DNA of 5,470 nucleotides from Desulfobulbus sp. (GTDB lineage: Bacteria > Desulfobacterota > Desulfobulbia > Desulfobulbales > Desulfobulbaceae): NCBI GenBank assembly GCA_017998195.1, contig JAGODN010000191.1, positions 1-5,470 on the forward strand. The letters are read 5' to 3'. Both the position numbers and the translations under genes were made by a program. Below the pieces are notes generated by a model. The model was not told the DNA's origin, searched no databases, and saw nothing but the letters and a program-made list of their open reading frames with translations. Shown one piece after another: positions 1-5,470 of this stretch (position 1 is the stretch's first letter; each line of letters starts with the position of its first letter).

Positions 1-208
1 TGGCCGGGCTCGCGGTAGGTGGCCCCCACCGCGTCTTCGGCGGTGAGGGCCGCCATCACGCCCACGGCCACCGCCTCCTCGCCGATGTACAGGTGGAGAA
101 AGCCGCGGATCTTCTCCGCAGTGTAGAGTTCCGCCGACTTCTCCTCGAAGCGGCGGATGAGCAGCATCTGCCTGAGCTGATGGACCAGGTGGTCCCGGTT
201 TTCCGGTG

Positions 209-212
<4 letters not shown>
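1..212 (-). CDS. pdhA: Thiamine-diphosphate-dependent dehydrogenase E1 alpha subunit (pyruvate or acetoin dehydrogenase), 3' part cut by window edge
   Basis: Only the first 70 residues are in the window; the gene runs off the left edge. The N-terminus has the E1 alpha pattern: a [14 protein letters not shown] helix (residues 17-30), then [15 protein letters not shown] (37-51) and the start of the YRE-G segment (66-70). In this family E1 alpha pairs with E1 beta, binds thiamine diphosphate and decarboxylates a 2-oxo acid, passing the acyl group to the lipoyl E2 core in the cytoplasm. The ATG overlaps the acsA stop codon as ATGA, and AAGGGAG (222-228 on the complement) sits 9 nt upstream inside acsA, so translation is probably coupled. 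The early residues match pyruvate dehydrogenase E1 alpha best as I recall it, but acetoin dehydrogenase (AcoA) shares the LHLYIG block and cannot be excluded. The E1 beta and E2 genes would be expected just outside the window to the left. Confidence 0.85.
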
Positions 213-1969
<1,757 letters not shown>

Positions 1970-1996
1970 GGTCGCCTCCGGGAAAGGGTCAGCACG

Positions 1997-2012
1997 CCGG
2001 CCGCACGGCCGG
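1997..2012. repeat. GC-rich inverted repeat in the acsA leader
   Basis: Two perfect 7-nt arms, CCGGCCG (1997-2003) and CGGCCGG (2006-2012), are separated by CA. The element lies 28-43 nt upstream of the acsA start, so in the transcript it could form a tight hairpin just before the ribosome-binding region. It could equally be a protein-binding dyad or chance in GC-rich DNA. No T-tract follows on either strand, so it is not a terminator. Confidence 0.4.
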
Positions 2013-2090
2013 GTGCGGGGCGAAACAGTGCCAAAGGCAGAGTACCGGAGGTTCAATTTCCAGCCAATGCAGGATTTTATGCTACATTCC

Positions 2091-2107
2091 GGATAGAAAA
2101 AATATCC
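2091..2107. repeat. Short AT-rich dyad GGATA-N7-TATCC, possible operator
   Basis: GGATA (2091-2095) and TATCC (2103-2107) are perfect complements with a 7-nt A-rich spacer. The 17-bp element sits inside the AT-rich island, where promoters for either operon are most likely, so it has the size and place of a dimeric regulator site. I do not recognise the motif as the site of a named regulator, and five-base arms arise by chance fairly often. Confidence 0.3.
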
Positions 2108-2109
2108 AT

Positions 2110-2171
2110 CATGAACCCGGCCCGCACAGCCCGGCCGGGCGGAAAAGACTTTGCAACCCGGCCGGTTCATG
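2110..2171. repeat. Long interrupted inverted repeat enclosing a perfect 12-bp palindrome
   Basis: The arms are CATGAACCCGGCC (2110-2122) and GGCCGGTTCATG (2160-2171); they pair over 12 bp with one bulged C in the left arm. Between them lies the perfect palindrome GCCCGGCCGGGC (2129-2140). The inner and outer arms share a CCGGCC core, so alternative pairings are possible. It lies 88-150 bp upstream of the amidohydrolase start. It could be a leader-RNA structure or a regulator site serving both divergent operons. No run of T follows the right arm, so it does not look like an intrinsic terminator. Confidence 0.45.
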
Positions 2172-2259
2172 GCAGAGTGGACCCTGACCCGTCGGCGGAA
2201 CCGTTGTGCCGGCGCGTTTTCCCCTTGCTTTCCGTTGTCCCCGACCACGGAGGTACCCC

Positions 2260-3024
2260 ATGGGCGCAGCCCGCATCATCGACAGCCACATCCACTGCGG
2301 CGTGCAGCACTCGGACCTGCCGTTCACCGAGATCGCCCCCCTGCTCCGCGAGGCCGGCATCACCGATTGCTGCCTGTTCGCGCCGGTGGAGGACATCTAC
2401 GACCGCGACGACTTCCATTTCCAGGACAACACCCACTGGCAGCAGGCCCGGCGGGCGGCCAACCGCTACCTGCTCGACCTGGCCGAGGCGGGCGAGGCCA
2501 TCTTTCCCTACCTGTTCGTGTGGAACGATTTCGCCATCGAGGAACTGCGCCGCCCCTACCGGGGCATCAAGTGGCACCGCCACAGCTACGAGCCCATCTA
2601 CCACTACGACGACCCGCGCTGCGGCCGCCTGCTCGCCGAGATCACCCGGCGGCGGTTGCCGGTGGTGCTCGAGGAGAGCTTTGACAACACCCTCCGCTTT
2701 GTCGAGCGCCTCGCCCCGGAGGCGGTGATCATCATCCCCCACCTGGGCGGGCTGAACGGCGGCTACCAGGCCCTGGACCGGGCCGGCGTGTGGCAGCGGG
2801 ACAACGTCTACGCCGACACCGCGCTCGCCTCGCCGCAGGAGATGCGCCATTTCCTCGAACACTACGGCCCGCACAAGCTGCTCTTCGGCAGCGACTACCC
2901 GTTCGGCCTGCCCGCCGGCGAGCTGCGCAAGATAGAGCGGCTCGACCTGGCCCCGGCGGATTTCGAGCAGGTGGTGGCCGGCACCGTGCTCGGCCTGCTC
3001 GGCGCGGTCCTCGACCCGGACTGA
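2260..3024 (+). CDS. Metal-dependent hydrolase, amidohydrolase-2 family (TIM-barrel)
   Basis: The 254-residue product has the outline of the amidohydrolase-2 family, which includes hydrolases, lactonases and non-oxidative decarboxylases. Visible features: strand-1 metal motif DSHIH (His10 and His12); GIKWHRH (102-108); IIPHLGG (158-164), whose His161 fits a later metal or substrate histidine; and [10 protein letters not shown] (207-216), whose Asp212 fits the catalytic aspartate near the C-terminal end. The segment LPVVLEES (133-140) aligns by position with the family's usual PV-x-x-H strand but carries Glu138/Glu139 instead of His, so metal coordination may differ. No signal peptide or membrane segment is seen, so it is probably cytoplasmic. 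ATG 2260 was chosen because GGAGG (2249-2253) lies 6 nt before it and the metal motif follows at once; an in-frame start at 2206 adds 18 unlikely residues. It is 51 nt ahead of the crotonase-like gene and probably co-transcribed with it. The substrate cannot be named. Confidence 0.82.
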   Translation: MGAARIIDSHIHCGVQHSDLPFTEIAPLLREAGITDCCLFAPVEDIYDRDDFHFQDNTHWQQARRAANRYLLDLAEAGEAIFPYLFVWNDFAIEELRRPYRGIKWHRHSYEPIYHYDDPRCGRLLAEITRRRLPVVLEESFDNTLRFVERLAPEAVIIIPHLGGLNGGYQALDRAGVWQRDNVYADTALASPQEMRHFLEHYGPHKLLFGSDYPFGLPAGELRKIERLDLAPADFEQVVAGTVLGLLGAVLDPD

Positions 3025-3075
3025 CGCGACCTTTCCCTTCCCGCCCCTCAAGGCGCAGTGACCAGGAGACAGCAC

Positions 3076-3855
3076 ATGACCTACAGCACCCTCATCGTCG
3101 AGACCGGCGAAAACTTCGTCGGCACCATCACCCTCAACCGGCCGGACCAGCTGAACACCTTCACCACGCCGCTGGCCATCGACCTGCAGCAGGCGCTCCT
3201 GGCCATGGACGCGGACCCGAAGGTGCGCGCAGTGCTCGTCCGAGGTGCGGGCAAGGCCTTCTGCGCCGGCATCGACGTGAACGAGCTGGAAGGCAAAACC
3301 GCCATGGAGTACCGCGAGTGGATCGAGCGCATGGAACTGCCGCTGGTGACCATCTCGCGCATGAACAAGCCGGTGATCGCCCAGGTGCACGGCGTGGCCG
3401 CGGCCAACGGCATGGGGTTGGTGGCGGCCTGCGACCTGGCCATCGTCTCCGTGGACACCCGCATGGGCCTGACCGCCATCAACGTGGGTCTCAACTGTGT
3501 CGGCCCGATCCTGCCGGTGGCCCGCTGCGTGGGCCGGAAAAAGGCGCTGGAACTGCTCCTCTACGGTGAACTGGTCAAGGCGGACGAGGCCCTGGCCTTG
3601 GGGTTGGTCAACCGGGTGGTCGAGCGTGAGGCCCTGGAGGCCGAGGCCATGGCCTGGGCCGAGAAGCTGGCAGCCAAGAGCCCGATTGCGGTGCAGATCG
3701 CCAAGCGCGGCTTCTACGCCTCCGAGGACATGGATTATCACCGCCAGTTCGACCTGATGAACGAGGCCTTTGCCCGGCTCTGCACCACCAGCGACGCCAG
3801 GGAGGGTGTCAGGGCCTTCTTCGAGAAACGGCCGCCGGTCTGGGAAGAACGCTGA
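3076..3855 (+). CDS. Crotonase-fold enoyl-CoA hydratase/isomerase family protein, ECHDC3-like, lacking both catalytic glutamates
   Basis: The 259-residue length is typical of the crotonase superfamily, whose members act on acyl-CoA thioesters. The CoA-binding and oxyanion-hole segment is AGKAFCAGID (58-67), followed by KPVIAQVHG (98-106), the N-G-M-G-LVAACDLA core (111-122) and MGLTAINVGLN (130-140). Aligned by eye to rat mitochondrial enoyl-CoA hydratase, the two catalytic glutamates (Glu144 and Glu164) fall on Gly114 and Ala134. The pattern A-A-x-G-x-x-LVA-x-CD-x-A, NVGL, and a C-terminus ending in a KR-PPVW block (251-256) recall the ECHDC3 group, which also lacks these glutamates. Simple hydration is therefore unlikely; isomerisation, thioester hydrolysis, decarboxylation or a binding role are possible. 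ATG 3076 follows AGGAG (3064-3068) by 7 nt and is preferred over GTG 3058. It is the last gene before the terminator at 3872. Confidence 0.88.
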   Translation: MTYSTLIVETGENFVGTITLNRPDQLNTFTTPLAIDLQQALLAMDADPKVRAVLVRGAGKAFCAGIDVNELEGKTAMEYREWIERMELPLVTISRMNKPVIAQVHGVAAANGMGLVAACDLAIVSVDTRMGLTAINVGLNCVGPILPVARCVGRKKALELLLYGELVKADEALALGLVNRVVEREALEAEAMAWAEKLAAKSPIAVQIAKRGFYASEDMDYHRQFDLMNEAFARLCTTSDAREGVRAFFEKRPPVWEER

Positions 3856-3871
3856 CCCGTTGCCTGTCGCG

Positions 3872-3914
3872 GCCGGCAGCGGGCGGTTCACCCGATCCGC
3901 TGCCGGCGCTTTTT
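3872..3914 (+). terminator. Rho-independent terminator after the crotonase-like gene
   Basis: A perfect 11-bp GC-rich stem is formed by GCCGGCAGCGG (3872-3882) and CCGCTGCCGGC (3897-3907) around a 14-nt loop, followed by GCTTTTT (3908-3914). It begins 16 nt after the stop codon. It should end the two-gene amidohydrolase/crotonase transcript and separates it from yceH, which then needs its own start signal or read-through. Confidence 0.88.
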
Positions 3915-3953
3915 CCTCCGCCTCGCGCGGATTCCCCCCTGCCTGGATCTGTT

Positions 3954-4598
3954 ATGGATTTTACCCTCGATGCCGTTGAAGTGCGGGCGCTCGGCTGCCT
4001 GATGGAAAAGGAACTGTCCACCCCGGAATACTGCCCGCTGTCGCTCAACGGGCTGGTCAATGCCTGCAACCAGAAGACCAACCGCCAGCCGGTGCTCGCC
4101 CTGGACGCGGACGCGGTGGGCGCGGCCCTGCGCTCGCTCAAGGACCGGCAGCTGGTGGTGCAGAGCGACGCCAGCCGCGTGCCCAAGTTCTGGCAGGCCC
4201 TGAGCAAGCAGTACCGCCTGATCGACCGGGAGACCGCCCTGCTCTGCCTGCTCATGCTGCGCGGGCCGCAGACCGCGGCCGAACTGCGCGCCCGCGGCGA
4301 GACGCTCTGTGCCTTCGAATCGCCGGAGCAGGCGGCCGAGGCCCTGGACAACCTGGCCACCACCGGGCTGATCGTGCAGATGGAGCGCCAGCCGGGCCAG
4401 AAGGAGCCGCGCTACACCCACCTGCTCGGCGGCGAGGCGGCGGCGGACGAACCGGTCGCGGCCGTGTCAGCGCCGGTGGTATCCGGCCCGTCGCTGCCCC
4501 GGCGCATCGAGGAGCTGGAAGCGACCGTGGCCGAACTGCAGGAGGAACTCCGCCTGCTGCGCCAGGAGTTTGTCGCCTTCCGCTCCCATTTTGCCTGA
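3954..4598 (+). CDS. yceH: YceH family protein (DUF480, UPF0502)
   Basis: The 214-residue product carries the DUF480 signature near its N-terminus: RALGCLMEKELSTPEYCPLS (11-30), then NACNQKTNRQPV (37-48). A second conserved part contains LLMLRGPQTAAELR (99-112) and the block EPRYTHLLGG (151-160). The two halves are predicted tandem winged-helix-like domains, from which nucleic-acid binding is inferred; no function is established to my knowledge. After a variable Ala/Pro/Val linker (161-182), residues 183-210 form a short leucine-rich coiled coil (IEELEATVAELQEELRLL), as in E. coli YceH, suggesting oligomerisation. The start lies 39 nt beyond the terminator and has only a weak GGA (3945-3947) as a possible ribosome site. 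ATG 3954 is kept because the family's conserved region begins about ten residues in. tsaA follows 49 nt downstream on the same strand. Confidence 0.93.
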   Translation: MDFTLDAVEVRALGCLMEKELSTPEYCPLSLNGLVNACNQKTNRQPVLALDADAVGAALRSLKDRQLVVQSDASRVPKFWQALSKQYRLIDRETALLCLLMLRGPQTAAELRARGETLCAFESPEQAAEALDNLATTGLIVQMERQPGQKEPRYTHLLGGEAAADEPVAAVSAPVVSGPSLPRRIEELEATVAELQEELRLLRQEFVAFRSHFA

Positions 4599-4647
4599 AC
4601 CGCGGCCGCTGCCACCCCATCCACCCCTTTTCCCCGGCATCAGCACC

Positions 4648-5070
4648 ATGGAACAGCCCTGCCTGCGCCCCATCGGCGTGCTCCACGGCGACATCGAAAC
4701 CATCGAGGACGCCCCGAAAAACTTTTCCATCTCGGACCGGGTCGGCACCCTGGAGATCTTCCCCGAATACCTGGACGGCCTGGACGGCATCGAGGTCGGC
4801 CAGACCATCGTGGTCCTCTTCTGGCTGGACCGCGCCAGCCGCGACGTGCTCAAGGTCTATCCGCGCGGCGACCGGTCCCGCGGCCTGCGCGGGGTGTTCG
4901 CCACCCGCAGCCCGGTGCGGCCCAACCCCATCGCCATCTCCCACCTGGAGGTGCTGGGCGTGCACGGCAACCGCATCGAGGTGCGCGGCCTGGACATCCT
5001 CGACGGCACCCCGGTGATCGATATCAAGAAAGAGCTTGGTCCGGATCAGGACCGAACTGCAGCAAATTGA
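4648..5070 (+). CDS. tsaA: TsaA/TrmO-family S-adenosylmethionine-dependent tRNA methyltransferase, short form
   Basis: The 140-residue product matches the TsaA beta-barrel methyltransferase family. E. coli TrmO of this family N6-methylates t6A at position 37 of tRNA-Thr. Evidence: the opening PIGVLHG (8-14); the hallmark GVFATRSPVRPNPIAIS (82-98), which forms the SAM site; and LDILDGTPVIDIK (115-127). At 140 residues it is the barrel domain alone; E. coli TrmO (about 235) has an added C-terminal domain. The substrate of this short form is therefore less certain and may be another tRNA or small molecule. The frame is open upstream to TTG 4570, inside yceH, but that stretch is a Pro-rich read of non-coding DNA. 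ATG 4648 places the conserved motif at residue 8. No Shine-Dalgarno sequence precedes it, so translation may depend on yceH. It converges on rlmH with 28 nt between the stop codons. Confidence 0.9.
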   Translation: MEQPCLRPIGVLHGDIETIEDAPKNFSISDRVGTLEIFPEYLDGLDGIEVGQTIVVLFWLDRASRDVLKVYPRGDRSRGLRGVFATRSPVRPNPIAISHLEVLGVHGNRIEVRGLDILDGTPVIDIKKELGPDQDRTAAN

Positions 5071-5098
5071 GAGGAAAAGCGGAGAAAAAGGGCGAGGT

Positions 5099-5470
5099 TT
5101 ACTTGTGGTAGCGGTGACCGGCCCGGATGGTGCAGGCGCGGTAGAGCTGTTCGAGCAGGACGAGCCGGGTCAGCTCGTGGGTGAAGGTCAGGCGGGAGAG
5201 CGACAGAACCAGGTCGGCGCGGGCGAGCACCGAGCGGTGCAGGCCGAGATGGCCGCCAATGAGGAAGCAGACGGTGTGCGCGCCCCGGTCCTCCCAGCCC
5301 GTGAGCAGGGATGCCAGTTCCTCCGAGTCCGGGGTGCGGCCGGCCGGGTCGAGCGCCACCACCAGGCTGGCAGCGGCGGTCTGCTCGAGCAGGAGCGCGG
5401 CGTCGTTGGCCTTGACCACCTCGTCCGGCTCCTTGCGGCTGTGCCGCTCTTTCAGCACCGGCAGCTCCAC
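5099..5470 (-). CDS. rlmH: 23S rRNA (pseudouridine1915-N3)-methyltransferase RlmH, 5' part cut by window edge
   Basis: This is the C-terminal 123 or so residues of RlmH, a SPOUT-class enzyme that methylates N3 of pseudouridine 1915 in helix 69 of 23S rRNA on assembled 70S ribosomes. The full protein is about 155 residues, so about 30 N-terminal residues lie beyond the right edge; GTG at the edge is an internal Val codon, not the start. Counting visible residues, the trefoil-knot SAM site VCFLIGGHLGLH (67-78) is followed by LSLSRLTFTHELTRL (88-102), the EQLYRA block (106-111) and the C-terminal GHRYHK (118-123), which contains the conserved YH ending. The sequence resembles the Staphylococcus aureus homologue in these blocks as I recall it. 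RlmH genes often follow rsfS (ribosomal silencing factor), which would be to the right outside the window. No obvious terminator follows the stop codon. Confidence 0.94.
   Translation of the reverse strand: MELPVLKERHSRKEPDEVVKANDAALLLEQTAAASLVVALDPAGRTPDSEELASLLTGWEDRGAHTVCFLIGGHLGLHRSVLARADLVLSLSRLTFTHELTRLVLLEQLYRACTIRAGHRYHK

Larger units (their letters stand above)
1970..2259. promoter_or_regulatory. Divergent intergenic region between acsA and the amidohydrolase gene
   Basis: These 290 bp separate two divergent start codons and must hold start signals for both operons. An AT-rich island lies at about 2052-2112 within otherwise GC-rich DNA. The best single -10-like hexamer is TAAAAT on the minus strand (complement of 2074-2079, 5 of 6 matches to TATAAT), pointing toward acsA, but no good -35 lies 16-18 bp upstream. 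On the plus strand TATGCT (2079-2084) is weaker, again with no -35. The transcription starts are therefore not placed. GC-rich inverted repeats flank the island and are listed separately. I see no tRNA, small-RNA or riboswitch signature and no credible gene. Open frames crossing it are in-frame extensions of acsA and of the amidohydrolase, or shadows. Confidence 0.6.

Noticed and set aside
2020..2034. Possible sigma-54 promoter (TTGGCAC ... GC) on the minus strand upstream of acsA
   Set aside because: The GG and GC elements are 9 rather than 10 bp apart and the -12 element lacks TTGC, so the match is not good enough despite a plausible position.
1970..2248. N-terminal extension of acsA by 93 residues
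   Set aside because: The upstream residues are basic and irregular with no AcsA similarity, while ATG 1969 has a near-consensus ribosome site and gives the family length.
3061..3075. GTG 3058 as start of the crotonase-like gene
   Set aside because: It would place the AGGAG ribosome site inside the coding region; ATG 3076 has that site at the right distance.
2167..3891. Minus-strand open frame of 574 codons opposite the amidohydrolase and crotonase genes
   Set aside because: Its translation is rich in Val, Gly, His and Gln with no recognisable motif, and it spans two well-supported plus-strand genes and half of the terminator.
5036..5055. Small hairpin GGTCC-N6-GGACC at the end of tsaA as a terminator
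   Set aside because: The stem is short, lies inside the coding sequence, and has no T-run after it on either strand.
5249..5266. RlmH SAM loop reading IGGHLG instead of the IGGPEG form
   Set aside because: The two residues between GG and G vary in the family (the S. aureus protein has SN there), so this is normal variation.

Overview
The window looks like ordinary chromosome of a GC-rich bacterium. Wobble positions are strongly G/C, and no phage, transposon, tRNA, rRNA or CRISPR array is visible. YceH and TsaA types are common in Proteobacteria and relatives. A high-GC proteobacterium or Desulfobacterota-like organism would fit, but the sequence alone does not settle this.

Left block (1-1969, minus strand): an AMP-forming acetate-CoA ligase of the shorter AcsA type is followed, with an ATGA overlap, by the first 70 codons of a thiamine-diphosphate-dependent E1 alpha subunit (pyruvate or acetoin dehydrogenase). 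Both enzymes yield acetyl-CoA, and the overlap implies one operon that continues leftward out of the window.

Middle (1970-2259): a 290-bp divergent intergenic region with an AT-rich island and several GC-rich inverted repeats. It must carry the start signals for both flanking operons. Centre block (2260-3914, plus strand): a metal-dependent amidohydrolase-2 family enzyme and an ECHDC3-like crotonase-fold protein. The crotonase-like protein lacks both catalytic glutamates of enoyl-CoA hydratase. The pair closes with a clear rho-independent terminator.

Right block (3954-5470): yceH (DUF480) and a short tsaA/trmO-family tRNA methyltransferase lie on the plus strand. They converge on the 3' part of rlmH (23S rRNA pseudouridine-1915 methyltransferase) on the minus strand, which runs off the right edge.

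The most interesting part is the amidohydrolase and degenerate-crotonase pair, divergent from an acetyl-CoA-forming operon. Both proteins depart from the usual active-site residues of their superfamilies, so their substrates cannot be read from the sequence. No clearly new multi-gene system is visible; most of the rest is housekeeping.
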